Shown piece by piece: positions 28,326 through 39,790 of a stretch of DNA of 64,000 nucleotides. Below the pieces are notes generated by a model. The model did no database searches. It saw nothing but the letters and a program-made list of their open reading frames with translations, and was not told where the DNA came from. Source of the stretch: Homalodisca vitripennis (lineage: Eukaryota > Arthropoda > Insecta > Hemiptera > Cicadellidae); assembly GCF_021130785.1 (NCBI RefSeq), contig NW_025776253.1:1-64000 (forward strand). The letters are read 5' to 3'. Within the stretch, counting starts at the first letter, position 1. Every line of letters begins with the position of its first letter. The position numbers and the translations under genes are program-made.

Positions 28326-28472
28326 AAGAAATATTTTGATGCAAACTATGCGAGATGTAGTAGCATTTAGTTAGTAGTTGTGAGAAATTTTTCAGTCAGG
28401 AGACAGAATTCCAGTGCTATTGGAATGGCCGGTATTATGTGAATGTGAAACTGGAGAAAAGAGGTTATTGGA

Positions 28473-28475
<3 letters not shown>

Positions 28476-28533
<58 letters not shown>
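28476..28533. repeat. (TA)n microsatellite
   Basis: About 58 bp of alternating TA with no interruption, just outside the 3' side of the RT relic at 28560-29500. Confidence 0.98.
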
Positions 28534-28538
<5 letters not shown>

Positions 28539-28559
28539 GAACATTCTTAATGTAAAGTT

Positions 28560-28788
28560 GTTTTATGGTAGAAATGTGTGTTTATCTTTATAGAGTGTCT
28601 TTTGGGAATCGCCAAGTTTTTTAAATACAATTTTTATATAATTTCTTGAACAGTGTTGAGCGGTTCAAGTATTGTTTTGTATGCCCCACTCCAAGCGATC
28701 ATTCTAAAAGGGAGTACCGATTGGACGTAAGTATAGTACGACCATTTGGTCTCTCGCCTGCTTAGACCATCACTCAGCTGACGAAATG

Positions 28789-28844
<56 letters not shown>

Positions 28845-29500
28845 CTTACAGAAGCAGGTTATTCTCTTCCTACAAATAAACCACGGTACATTGGTTAAAA
28901 ACATTTATAAATGTTCGTGTAACTAAGTACATTTCTTCAGATAAATATCACTTGTATAAATATTTACATAAATTATTACATAAAAATAGGTAAGAACTCA
29001 AACAAGAGAAACAAACATTACAAATAAATACAGTAGATCAGCAGCTGATGGTCCATGGCACAACGTGTGTGAATAAGTAGACGAAAAATAAATTTATCTT
29101 AAATTAAGATAATCTTAATAATAATAACATGCATATACTTACATTCATAAAGTTACCAATCATGTATATATATGCGAAGATTCTTGTCAGTCGGGAGTCA
29201 AATATGACACCTACGTATTTGTAATTACTCACATTTTCTGTAGATCTACATCCACATGTAATGTTCAGATACTTATCATAACTGTAGATAACAACATAGT
29301 AAAGAAAGTAATATGATATTTTAGACAACTATATTTGCATAAATATAGATTTTAATAAGGTGTAAAGAAAGAAAATTTTCATCAAACCATCTTTTTAGCT
29401 TATAAAGAATTCTCGAAGCTTTTATTTTAATATTTTTCCATGCTTTCGATAGAACTAATAGTGTAATGTCATCAGCAAATTAATATCAAATAGTAATATT
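28560..29500 (-). pseudogene. Decayed non-LTR reverse transcriptase split by a TA tract
   Basis: Minus-strand translation from 29475 gives FADDITLLVLSKAWKN, KASRILYKLKRWFDENFLSLH, then in another frame NYKYVGVIFDSRLT (about 29210-29175), and beyond a (TA)n tract MIAWSGAYKTILEPLNTVQE and LYLKNLAIPKRHS (28720-28590). These are the RT catalytic F-A-D-D block, the Y-K-Y-L-G-V-x-F-D block and the thumb motif. The order fits a single old copy whose middle was expanded by TA repeats. The sequence beyond 29500 is too eroded to follow. Confidence 0.75.
28792..28839. repeat. (TA)n microsatellite inside the RT relic
   Basis: About 48 bp of alternating TA, lying between the thumb part (28590-28720) and the catalytic part (29175-29475) of the RT relic. 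Confidence 0.97.
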
Positions 29501-29989
29501 TCTATTTGTAGTACTAAAGAACCTTTGATAATTATTTTATTAATCCTATTAAACTTTTTGTTTGTCTAAAGAAAACATCAATTCAATGCATATAATATCA
29601 GTGTTAATATTCCATCGGTATTAATTAATTTCATATGATTGTGGGGGTCTTTTAATTCAATCTCACACACCATCGAGACGACTGACCCCGAATCCGAGGG
29701 TACTTAAAAGTTTATAGCGCTCCCGTTTGTAAGATTATAGCTTCGATACCCAGAACACTCGGCACTTAAACTCCGAGGTCGGTCCCGTGCGTGCCGCACC
29801 TGCCTTCAGCGCGCCGCGGTTCCTGCAAACACAGAAGTATAATGTGAATAACCTGAGTAGAATGCAATAACAATCCCCATGTATTTTATTACTTGGCAGG
29901 ATATCGATATCTTGTGCCCTTAACTTTACGATCCATATAAATCAAAAACGTAATTAATCTTGCGAATGTTGGGTTCAGCTCCAGTTCAT
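29501..29989. other. Intergenic, partly GC-richer
   Basis: GC rises at 29690-29830 (GCGTGCCGCACCTGCC and GCGCGCCGCGG). No RNA gene fold or coding frame could be supported. Confidence 0.4.
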
Positions 29990-30230
29990 ATTCTTAGCGC
30001 AGCGTCTGGAATCCGGGCTGTGGCAGACATGATTCCTGGAATCTGGAGTCATGTTCGTCAGAAGAAATCCAAACAAATGTCTGTGATGAAAAACAAACTC
30101 TTAACATCGTTTCGAAATCAGACTGCAAAATATTAAATATAGTGTAATTTAGGTGAAGAGGTATTCTCATTGTCTCGTCAGGTATGAAATTGAGTGCACT
30201 ACGATGTTTGTAATACAGTTTATAAGCATC
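29990..30230 (-). repeat. Unknown dispersed repeat, copy 2
   Basis: Same family as 7140-7400: CTGGAGTCATGTTCGTC, AATATAGTGTAAT and CTCATTGTCTCGTC occur in the same order. The minus-strand frame reads SDFETMLRVCFSS and ISSDEHDSRFQESC; copy 1 reads SDVETMQRFVIS and ISSDEHDSRFQESS, so a peptide may once have been encoded. Confidence 0.65.
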
Positions 30231-30609
30231 GTGGAGTAAGGTGAACCAGAGCAAGGTGAACTGAAGCGGAACTCAATATTCGCATTGAACCAACCCTTCG
30301 CACCATAGCTACATTATGTGTAGAAAACTAGGTTGCTCCGAGATTACAATTATTCGTGCTTTATCAACATACGTGCATATTTTTAGGGATATTCTTAGCT
30401 CTGATTATATTTACTTCTTTAAACGCATAGAAATTGCCCGTAATAAATGAAAAGGAATGTGTAGTCCAGATTACTAAACATAATAAAATAAGTTTACAGT
30501 TTATGTTTATTGATGCATGATACTTAAATGACCATAAAATAACCATTCCAAGTTACCGTGTATATGGCATTTTCATTATGCGTAAGTCACTTACTCACTC
30601 TTCAGAGTC

Positions 30610-31800
30610 TAAGAGACGCCCCTAGCTCTGGCTCTACTTACAGAGGAGGAGATTGCGAAGAGTTGCGCAATTCATCACAAGGTAGGCCAGCTGATTCACC
30701 TCAGTAACGACCCATTTCAGTCGAGGACACTTCCTGCTTCATTCAAAGTGGCTCAAGTCACCCAATCTTTAAGAGGGGTAAACGACATTTTTATGGTCCA
30801 GACCGCGACAAGTTCTAGAAAATGACAAACTGCTATTGGCAAATTGTGTTCAGAACTGGAAAATGAATAATAGGTCCGATTGTCCGTCTGGTTAATCGAA
30901 TGGCGCTAAATTGTTTTAAATCGATTTTCTGTAACCGGACACCGCATTTAAAAATCTCAGACGCGAAGTTCGGAAAACAGTCACTGAGATATGGTGTCGC
31001 TTACGGATACATACTTAGTCTGCTAGTTTTCGTGAACTTTATCAATGATTTTGGCTCATCGTTATATGGAGGATGAAAAGACTCATTTTTTAAGGAATCT
31101 TCACAGAATAAATCCTACAACGCGACATTCACTGTGTTCAAATGTGTAATCCTGCACTTCAGTGAGCTCAATCTTCAAACAAATAAAAAAAATCAACTTT
31201 CATCAATTGTTCTCAATGGCGAAGAGATTTATATGTCAGTTTAACAGTCATGTTATACAATAAGGAAATTAGAGTCAACAAAATTAAACTCCTAGGCATA
31301 CATATCGATCAAGAATTGGCATAGGGTTGTTGTGTCGACAAATTGTGTTTAAAACTAGCCCCAGGGATTTTTTAGGTATATTTCCAAATGTCACTCAGTT
31401 CAGGTACTGCTGACGGTACATAAATGTAATCAACTATCCACTTCTCTCCTGTGGTGTTATATAGTGGGGAGATGTGCAAAAATGTTCAATTATTGACACT
31501 TCCCCGCCTCTGTATTTTGAAAACATCACATTTTCCAAGACAAAGTGCGATCTCATAAGTTGTAGAGACTGACACTCGTATGAAAGTAACATCAGGGGGA
31601 ACTACCCGTCTGGGAAACTGTATTGTATAAACGTTTGCCTGCTGAAGGGGAGTTTTAAATAGTTAGCCGGAAACAATCAAAAAGTTCCACAACGCCATAC
31701 AGTTTACAGCTGTTTTTAGAGGCATTCTATAGTATAGACGAGTTTAAGGCACACAACTGGGAGACAACATTGTTGGCTAACTGATCCCGAAGCTAAAAGT
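30610..31800 (+). pseudogene. Heavily decayed non-LTR reverse transcriptase
   Basis: Plus-strand pieces in order: ALTEEEIAKS and TLPASFKVAQVTQS (pre-RT linker and the L-K-x-A-K-V-x-P block), FKSIFCNRTPHLKISDAKFG and RYGVAYGYILSLLVFVNFIND (degenerate Y-G-V-P-Q-G block), then NKIKLLGIHIDQEL, VDKLCLKLAPGIF and AKMFNY (thumb), ending near AFYSIDEFKAHNWE, the C-terminal motif also present in family A. The Y-A-D-D site is not recoverable. Stops and shifts are frequent. The order and motifs suggest a relative of family A. Confidence 0.7.
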
Positions 31801-33952
31801 GAGATATTATGTAATGGATTAGAACCGGGTTATAAAATATTTTGCACGTCTGCTTGATATACTGGAAGGAATGAATGACAAAATGATAGTTTTCTTTATT
31901 GAAATTTACGATTGAGATATAATGATTATATTATTTAAATTTTCCCACTGAATATGTATATTATGATTATTATTATTATTAATACGGTGTAAGGTGCTTC
32001 CTTACTAAGATGTATGTTTATACTAAACTCCTGATAGAATTGAACCAATTTCTCAAAGTAATATAATACTAGCATCCATCCATAGCGTAATCAATCACAA
32101 CTCTGATTCCACCACTTCAATTTAGGATAAATCTCAAAAATACGTATAAGTGACTTATTTTGTGAAATTTTATTATATCCAATTGAACATACTTTTTAAC
32201 TTCTTCACCTGTTGTAGTAAAAATAATAATTGTGATAATATCTCTTGCATCTTGGTTTTGTATTAGCCTACAATAAATACTACAAAACATTATAGTTTTA
32301 AACCTTGCAAATTTTTGTTTTGTTTGCTTTCTGTAAATAGTGTACAAAGGAAATGGTGCCTTTTTTATTATATTGTCCCGTTATACAAACTAGCTATTAT
32401 AGTTATTAGTTATACTGTCGTGATACGCCACAATTGTGTTTATTGTTTCAGCCAGAAACAAACAATGGCTAGTTGAATAGAATACTGCTTCGTGTACACT
32501 CCGATGAACCTACTATTAATGATCAAACATTGTATCACATACATATCTAGCTATCATGTTCAATATTCTGGTTCTCATTCTCATAGTTCAATTACGAGTA
32601 TATATTTAGCACCTTATCACCAATAGTCTCTGGATTTTCATCTCTTACTGCAACATAAATCACAATATTAACTATTCAGACTCTCAGATTTTCAGAGCAT
32701 TTGCGAAGTGTGTATTTTTGAAAGTCATTTTACCCAGTTTACAACAAGAAATCACAACACAATTAATGAAAGCACTTATATCATTGATAAAATAAACATT
32801 GTAGGTTACTTCTAATTATGTTACTACCATATTGATATTACATAAATACTGTGTGTATTATAACTATACTATTGCGTGCAGTGGCACAGAAAATCCCATG
32901 TGTTAATATTGACTATAACAACTTTGTTATACACATTTCTTCCTACTATTTTGGAATATATTAAAATTTTATTAATAAAAAGTTAAATACTACAAATAAA
33001 ATACATCTATATTAAAAAAAATTATATTAGCAATTATCGATTTCATTAATAAGTTTTAAAACATAAATATATCTTATACCTATGAATTAATATTTACGAT
33101 TTATTATTCTTATTAAGGTACACTTTAAGATTAATTAGATTTAGTTTTTAGTTGATAATGTAACTTAATAATAGTAGTTATAAAGGTGATTAATATTAGT
33201 TGTGGAGGCAAAGATTTGAGAAAAATGGTTGTGGTTTTTATACCACCATTATCCGTTGCTTCCATTATCTATTTCATCTATATGTAAGTTTTACTCCACA
33301 AAAATCAATGTTTATAGAGTTTCGCTAGTATATATGCCCGGTTCCATCGAGAATATACAAACACTTATTGAAACATAAAATAATGAAAAATTTCGTTTGC
33401 ACATAATAACGTCAAGGCGTAACTCATAAATATATAGTAAAAAATAAATTATAGTATTTGAACTTAGTATGTGCATACTGTTAAATAATTATAAGATTTT
33501 TCAGTAACGATTCAAAACTAATTTCACTCATTCAATATCAGTCATCACGTGAGTATTTCATTTACCTGCGTCAAAATTATCGGAAATTCTTATTAATTAT
33601 TTAGGAGGGATTGACGGAGTTACAGTTTTAGTTATATGATTTCTAATTTTGATGTTTTAAATGGATACTGAGAAAATATATGAGTAACTGTACCTTTTAA
33701 CTGTGAAATACTTTTTACATATTGCTATTATCAACACGAACAGTTTTTAAATCCAATATACATATTTCCATAACTCTTACAGTCATAGTACTAACTAGAA
33801 TTTACAAATGGTATATTACCAACATTTACAATGACCTCATAACTGATTCACATACTAGACACACACAGCTTAAATACTTTTCAGAAGTTTGCAATTTTTT
33901 TAAGAATCAAAACACATGTTAAACTATCCATAAATCTAAAGTTTTGTATATA

Positions 33953-34000
<48 letters not shown>

Positions 34001-34309
34001 CTCTATTACATATTAGTGTTATATGGGTAATACTTTAAGAAGTGCATCAATATTGATAACTAAGTGTATTAAAACATGGAAAATATTAAGTAGGAAACAA
34101 ATTTATATAAGTAAGTCCAAATTTTAGTCCAGTATATAATTTGTTTTAATTTAAAATCCTATACATAGCACAGCGAAAACATATGATGTCTTCAGATCAA
34201 TTATTTCATAAATGAGTATTTATAAACTGATTGGAACAAAAAAAAACAATAAAAATAAGCACCAAAAAAGTACAGAAACAAAGTAAAACCAAAATTTTAG
34301 ATTAACTTG
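31801..34309. other. AT-rich DNA without recognisable genes
   Basis: No supported frames; contains the TA microsatellite at 33946-33996 and short ATT runs near 31965. Confidence 0.5.
33946..33996. repeat. (TA)n microsatellite
   Basis: About 51 bp of alternating TA interrupted once by TGTA near 33957. Confidence 0.95.
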
Positions 34310-35085
34310 TGGAGGGCGCGACTGAAGTCGCAAATAAGTTTAACCAATTTTTCGAGTCTGTTGCTTGCGAAAAAGGTCCTTGTCCATTACCTCCGCTAAA
34401 AAATCTCACACGTAGACAAGGGCTCAGTAACCTCATTGGCACTGCCCCTATATTTGACGAAGAGCTAAAAAATACCCTTTAGCAGTTCACGGCTAAAAAT
34501 AATCGATATTAATCTAATATCTATGTAGCTCATAATAAATGTTAAAATTCTCAATCTCAATTGGTCAACTTGTCTTTTAACAAGGTGTTTTGACTTTCTT
34601 ACTACAAGTCCCGAAAGTAACCCCAGTATTCTAGAAACATTAACGCCACTCTACCCATATAGGCATGTATCTATTTTACCTTTATTGAGTAAAATATGTG
34701 AAAAACTCTATTTGGTCAAACACATTAGACTTGAGTTATTGAATAAACACCAACTGCTTTTTATAAATTCGAAGTTCATTGGATCTTGCAAGGAAGCTTT
34801 TAAATAAACTGAAAACTGTTGACTCTTCCAAGGCCCTACATTTTAGAGACAACTTTATTGCATACTGAAACGTACAATGACGAGTGGTCGCGACATACAT
34901 ACGTATGAAACAAAAGGCAAAGATATTTACTGGACCGTCGGACATAGGGCGGCGATTTACGAACTCTTCGCCCAAGAAGCTGTCATAAATAATTCCATAG
35001 GAAAATTCAATCCCCACTCCGCAGAAATTAAACGAGATTTAAAGCCATTAAACGTACAGCTTTTTAATAAATCTCTCGGGAAGGA
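34310..35085 (+). pseudogene. Older non-LTR RT relic on the left side of A2
   Basis: Plus-strand pieces: EVANKFNQFFESVACEKG (linker), LPLLSKICEKL and VKHIRLELLNKHQLLFIN (RT fingers, 34660-34775), and, after lost palm and thumb, RDIHTYETKGKDIYW, HRAAIYELFAQEAV and LNVQLFNKSLGKESW (34895-35085). The last block aligns with the family-A C-terminus DVHQYGTRGRDNYR and HRTTAYGRLPSQVGV. The catalytic core is missing. It may be one internally deleted copy or two fragments. Confidence 0.7.
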
Positions 35086-35184
35086 ATCCTGGTTTTTCTT
35101 AGATCCATTCCAGCGAGTGGACGATACCTTTAACACTTTTTTAACACTGTAATTTTTCACTTTAATGTCACTTGCCCAATTCAA

Positions 35185-36938
35185 ATGTTCAATGAGCGTT
35201 CTAATGGGAAGAGGAATACTTGGGTCACTCAAGATATCCTAAAATTAAGAGAAAGGCTCCGGTTTTATCATTCAGTATACGTCAAGTCTGAAAACAAAGA
35301 ATTTAAAACCTTATTCCGCAACTTCAAAAAAATTATCGTAACGAAATTAAAAATTCTAAGACTCGAAATTTTTGAGAAAAATTAATACAATCGGACAATT
35401 TTTCAAAAAGTGCATGGGAAGTTATTAAAATGAACAAAAACTTTAAACATTTTTCTACATTTGCAACTCCAAACCTTAAAATTCAAAACAAAATAATTGA
35501 CGATCCTTTAAAAGTGGCAAGTGAATTCAACAAATTCTTCTCAACAGTGGCCGAACCAGACAACTCATTTAACCTGGGCAGCCATCGCGAGGAGCCGCTG
35601 GTGACACCGGTCTCGTCCATGGCTCTCTTCCCCGTGAGTGAGGCGGAGGTGGCTCGTATCGTGCAGGAGCTGAAACCTAAAAAATCCTGTGACATCAATG
35701 GTATGTCTGTGTGGTTACTCAAAGGTTGCGTCAAGCATCTTTTGCCACCAATCACAAAACCGATTAATCTGTCGTTCGCACAAGGGGTCTTCACATCGGC
35801 ATTGAAGATTGCCAAAGTCATTCCAATTTTCAAAAAAGACAATCCTTGCATCTCAAGCAATTATCGTCCAATTTCAATCCTCCCTGTGTTCAGCAAAACT
35901 TTTGAAAAAGCTTTCCTCAACCAATTTCAAAAATTTCTTGACCGTTACGACGTTCTTTGTCCCGAACAGTTTGGGTTCAGAAAAAAGAAGTCGACAATCG
36001 ATGCCGTAACGGATCTCATTCATAATGTAGTCGATGGACTGGAGAGGCGAGCACATGTGATTAGCATATTTCTCGACCTCTCCAAAGCCTTTGACTGCGT
36101 GTATCATGCGACACTGATGCACCAGTTGTGGGCAAGTGGTATTCGGGGTCTGCCGCATAAGTGGCTCTCGTCTTATCTGGAATATAGGGATATTCTGCAC
36201 TGTGCGTGCAGATTGGGAGTGCTCTATCAGAGAAGGTAAAAATGCCTTATGGTGTCCCCCAGGGATCAATACTTGGGCCAGTCCTTTTCCTGATATACGT
36301 CAACAGGTTGAATTCATCAATCCAATATGAAAAAGTGATTCAATATGCTGACGACACGACTCTCTGCATCAGATCAAAATCAAAACACCATCTTGAAATA
36401 AAGTCTTTCATCGTACTTAATTCATGTATCGAGTATTTTTCCAGAACCAATTTGAAAACAAACAGTTTAAAATCATCAAACGCCCACGGTGATGGTGGAC
36501 GGCCTTCTTCTGGATGATGCTGAATCCACCAAGTTCCTTGGAATATACCTTGACCGAGGGCTGACATGGAACACCCACGTTGAGAGCGTTTGCTCTAAGG
36601 TTCCCTCGGGCATTTATGTCCTGCGCAACCTTGCAAATAGTTGTTGTTTGGATGTTTTAAAATTGGCCTACTTTGGTCTTATACATCCATATCTGTCTTA
36701 CGGCTTGATATTGTGGGTCAGTTGTTCCAAAAAACATGTTTCAAAGAGTTTTTAGATCTCAAAAGAAAACCGTTAGAATTTTGTTAAAGTTGAACCCCAA
36801 AGAGTCCTGCAAAGACGCCTTCAGGAGTCTTGGATTACTGACTTTACCCTGTCTCTTTATTTTAGAGGTTATCCTGTACTGTCGACTCAAATGTGAGTTG
36901 AAACGGGGCAGGGATGTCCACCAGTACGGGACTAGAGG
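35185..36938 (+). pseudogene. Linker and reverse transcriptase of A2, left part
   Basis: The first frame (35185-35385) holds TWVTQDILKLRERLRFYH. The main frame (35430-36239, 269 codons) holds PVSEAEVARI, the RT fingers NYRPISILPVFSKTFEKA, QFGFRKKKSTIDAV and FLDLSKAFDCVYH. A shift near 36200 leads to YGVPQGSILGPVLF and the catalytic YADDTTLCIR (about 36345-36375). Another shift precedes KFLGIYLDRGLTWNTH and SYGLILW, and a last one near 36745 leads to VFRSQKKTVRILLKL and GRDVHQYGTRG, where the foldback insertion lies. The catalytic Asp pair is intact but the protein cannot be made in one piece. Confidence 0.9.
36927..36938. repeat. Target-site duplication of the foldback element, left
   Basis: CGGGACTAGAGG, repeated exactly at 43351-43362. 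It belongs to the family-A coding sequence (the codons for Y-G-T-R-G), so it is duplicated host sequence. The exact length is 11 or 12 bp because the last G could belong to the element. Confidence 0.88.
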
Positions 36939-37786
36939 TGTGTCCACCTGTTCCCCGACATTAATATTTTTATGTTAAAGTTATATCATATTTTTGTACC
37001 ATTTTTGTACCTTTTTGTAATACCAATAAATAATTTTGTACCACAATAGTTTATTAATAAAGTACTATGTATAAACCGGGGAACAGGTGGACACTTGCAC
37101 CCGACATTAATATTTTTATGTTAAAGTTATATCATATTTTTGTACTATTTTTGTACCTTTTTGTAATACCAATAAAAAATTTTGTACCTCAATAGTTTTT
37201 TAATAAAGTACTATGTATAAACCGGGGAACAGGTAGACACTTGCACCCGACATTAATATTTTTATTTTAAAGTTATATCATATTTTTGTACTATTTTTGT
37301 ACCTTTTTGTAATACCAATAAATTATTTTGTACCTCAATAGTTTTTTAATAAAGTACTATGTATAAACCGGGGAACAGGTAGACACTTGCACCCGACATC
37401 AATGTTTTATGTCATGGAAAATCTACTTTCGTGTCTTATCGACCCTAGTAAAATATAATAAGTAACAAAGAACTTGCTCTATACTCTTCCCAATAAGAAG
37501 GTATGTAATATATCGGTATCCACACAATTCAACACAACTGTGTGAATATTGCAAGGCCAAATCCAGCCAAGGTCCAAGACGGCCGAAGCGACGTGCCGCT
37601 GGACAACGGAAGGCCATCTGGAGGGTTTTATGGTCTTATTGTTGTCAACAGTAGAGATATCCTTCATAATTTATGAGGGTTGCAGGTGTTCGTCGGTTGC
37701 TCCCGATCTAAAAAGATTGATCTTTCCATTCACTTCCAGAATTTTTAAAACGTTTCATTTATTAAAAATACAAGAACTCCTTACTG
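36939..37786 (+). repeat. Left terminal inverted repeat of the foldback element
   Basis: Subrepeats recur with GACATTAATATTTTT at 36957, 37103 and 37249 (146-bp period), with a last GACATCAATG at 37394. They contain CTATTTTTGTACCTTTTTG and AATAAAGTACTATGTATAA. A unique ~390-bp part follows to CTCCTTACTGT at 37786. Frames in the unique part are mirrored in the right arm only because the arms are copies of each other. Confidence 0.92.
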
Positions 37787-37939
37787 TCTCAATTACTAGG
37801 TTTTTCCTATCAAACCCATTCATAAGTTTAGACCTACACTGAAGTATTCATTCCAAATTTAGAGGAAAAGAAATTTGTTACACTTTTATTTATTTAGTAT
37901 TAGCCATAATAAACAGTACTGAAACTGAATAAGCTGTAG
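37787..37939. other. Inner flank of the left arm
   Basis: Short AT-rich spacer between the left arm and the mariner relic; no feature seen. Confidence 0.4.
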
Positions 37940-38647
37940 TTGCCTTCTCGATCAGCTGATTCAATTGTCGATAGTTGCCACGGCTTCGTGTTCATTACTC
38001 CTTTCTTATTTGAGGTTTTTGCTAACATGGTGCTAACAACGGTAGAGAAAGTTTTTATAGTAGAGATTATTTTCGCTCATACGGGAATTGAACGTGCGGG
38101 TGGGCCAAGCTTGTCACTGCATTACGTTTTTAGGAACATTTCCACAAAAACCCGCCTAGTAATACTGTGATTATTAGTGTTGTTGAAAAATGTCGAACAG
38201 GTAGTGTGTTGACACAGCGAAAGGGCTTTTCAGGTCGCCCAACTACTGTCTGTACAAATGAAAACCACGGAGGAGTGTTGCAACAACTGTTACAGTCACC
38301 GAAAAGAAGCCTAATGCGAGCATCTCTTAAACAGAATATTATCAATACGTCAATGCGAAGAATGGTCAAAAACATTGGTGTTTTCCCCTACAGGATACAA
38401 ACTGGACAACCTTTGAACTATAGAAACAAACTAGCCAGAGTTCAGTACGTGCTTCAATGTTAGTAATATGCTATGAAGAACCTGAGTTTCTGAGTGATGT
38501 ATGGTTTACAGATAAATGTCATGTGCACCTAAATGGTTTTATAAACAAGTAGACAACACGTTTCCTTGGATTTGAATGTCCTGACATTGTTGTAAAGAAG
38601 CCACATCATTGTAAGCGTGTAACCATTTGGTGCGCTGTGTCTGGGAG
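37940..38647 (+). pseudogene. Mariner-type transposase relic inside the foldback element
   Basis: The first frame (to 38170) reads VEKVFIVEIIFAHTGIE and GGPSLSLHYVF, the N-terminal helix-turn-helix type found in many insect mariner/Tc1-like proteins. The second frame (38167-38463) has TGSVLTQRKGFSGRPTTV, LLQSPKRSLMRASL and RMVKNIGVFPYRIQ. Further on, in mixed frames, come EFLSDVWFTDKCHVHLNGF and VTIWCAVSGS, the first catalytic block with D in W-F-T-D and the W-C-A-V strand. The relic is cut at 38647 by the CAGTGGCG element and the last part of the DDE/D domain does not resume. It has one frameshift and at least one stop (TAG after FINK). It was probably a passenger captured from another element, not the foldback's own enzyme. 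Confidence 0.8.
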
Positions 38648-39351
38648 CAGTGGCGTAGCGAAGTGGGGAGGTCAAGGGGGTCCGGACCCCCCAAAATTTT
38701 AAGACATATTAAAAAATAAAGCATGGAGCAGGAGAAAAAGGGAGAGTTATCATTACCCTTGTCTACAAACATTAAATTGATTGATGTATTTGATTAAAGT
38801 GACCGTTGTTAAACATATAATTGTCCTTTCGTTTAAATCAAAGTATCAAACGATACTTTTGGACTCGGCCTTTCGGATAGTGTATTTTAATCACGGTATT
38901 TCTACAGGGCGCGGTCACGTGACGTTCCAAAGTAACCTGAACCGTAACACGGCGAACAGTTTAAATTAGGGTTGTCGACCGTCAGTGGCCCAATGTCCCC
39001 GAAGGGGTGTTTTATATTCTTCACAGAATATAGTTGTACGCTTGATTGAAGCTCTGTTTTGTTCTTTTTCTTTCTTATCCAGTGAATCCAGCATCACTTT
39101 GGTGCCTTCTACTCGGCCAGAATCGAACTTCGTAAAGTTTCTGTAGCTATACTAGAAAATTTGTGGTACTAGAGTTGCTGTGAGAGTTGAATTTGCCTAT
39201 TACATCTTTCCACTTTCTATAAGGCGTAGTTACTAAAGCTCCAGTATTTACCTTTTACCAGTAAACTCATTGGCAAATAACACACAAAACGTCCCCCGGA
39301 TCCCCCGGTTTCGGACCCCCCCCCCGAACGAAATTTCTGGCTACGCTACTG
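38648..39351. mobile_element. Small DNA element with CAGTRGCGTAGC termini
   Basis: The left end is CAGTGGCGTAGCGAAG and the right end, inverted, is CAGTAGCGTAGCC, with a second inner similarity (GGTCCGGACCCCCC against TTCGGACCCCCCC). CAGTGGCG-type termini are typical of hAT-like non-autonomous elements, which make 8-bp duplications. Here the flanks TCTGGGAG and ATCGGAAC do not match well, so the duplication is lost or a deletion occurred. It holds no coding capacity. It interrupts the mariner relic. Confidence 0.7.
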
Positions 39352-39790
39352 ATCGGAACAACCCTTAAAGGTAGCTCGGACTGAGAGCGCTCCGACAGTC
39401 GCTAGTCTTCGGCCGCTCCGTCTAGTTCACCCTCTGCTAAAGTACGCGCAAGTCAGTCGCATGGGTCAGTCCGGCTAGTCAGCACATCACATCAGTCTAA
39501 CCGGTAAGTGGACAGTTAATTTATTCTTAAGTATATAGCGTAAAATTTATTTTTGCTTATAGCCAACATAAATGGTACTGTTTTAATTTTAGTTCCGGAA
39601 AGTCTGTAATTTTATTTATTTTCAGTAGGGACCACTATAGAACGGCTCAGTGAGGGATGTAGTGTGTCCTGTATTAGTCTGTAAGGCTCTCAGTGCACTC
39701 CCGTTTAACATAAGCCTCAGTGGTATTTATTTTAGTTTATTTTGAGAAAGGTTCCAAAATAATTTTTGTTTTGTATTATCTTACTCTAGG
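39352..39790. other. Unassigned middle segment of the foldback element
   Basis: GC-richer at 39380-39510 (GAGCGCTCCGACAGTCGC, TACGCGCAAGTCAGTCGC), ending in ACCGGTAAGT at 39500-39509, which resembles a 5' splice site. No frame or family was recognised. It may be an untranslated leader or promoter of a lost gene. Confidence 0.35.

Noticed and set aside
29690..29830. GC-rich patch suggesting an RNA gene
   Set aside because: No cloverleaf or known rRNA/snRNA motif could be built.
34877..35152. 91-codon plus-strand frame as a stand-alone gene
   Set aside because: It spans the RT C-terminal relic and the start of A2, so it is a chance fusion of two element fragments.
37423..37842. Frames of 62-97 codons found again at 42491-42862
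   Set aside because: They agree only because the two foldback arms are near-identical copies; several overlapping frames are open equally and none has a motif.
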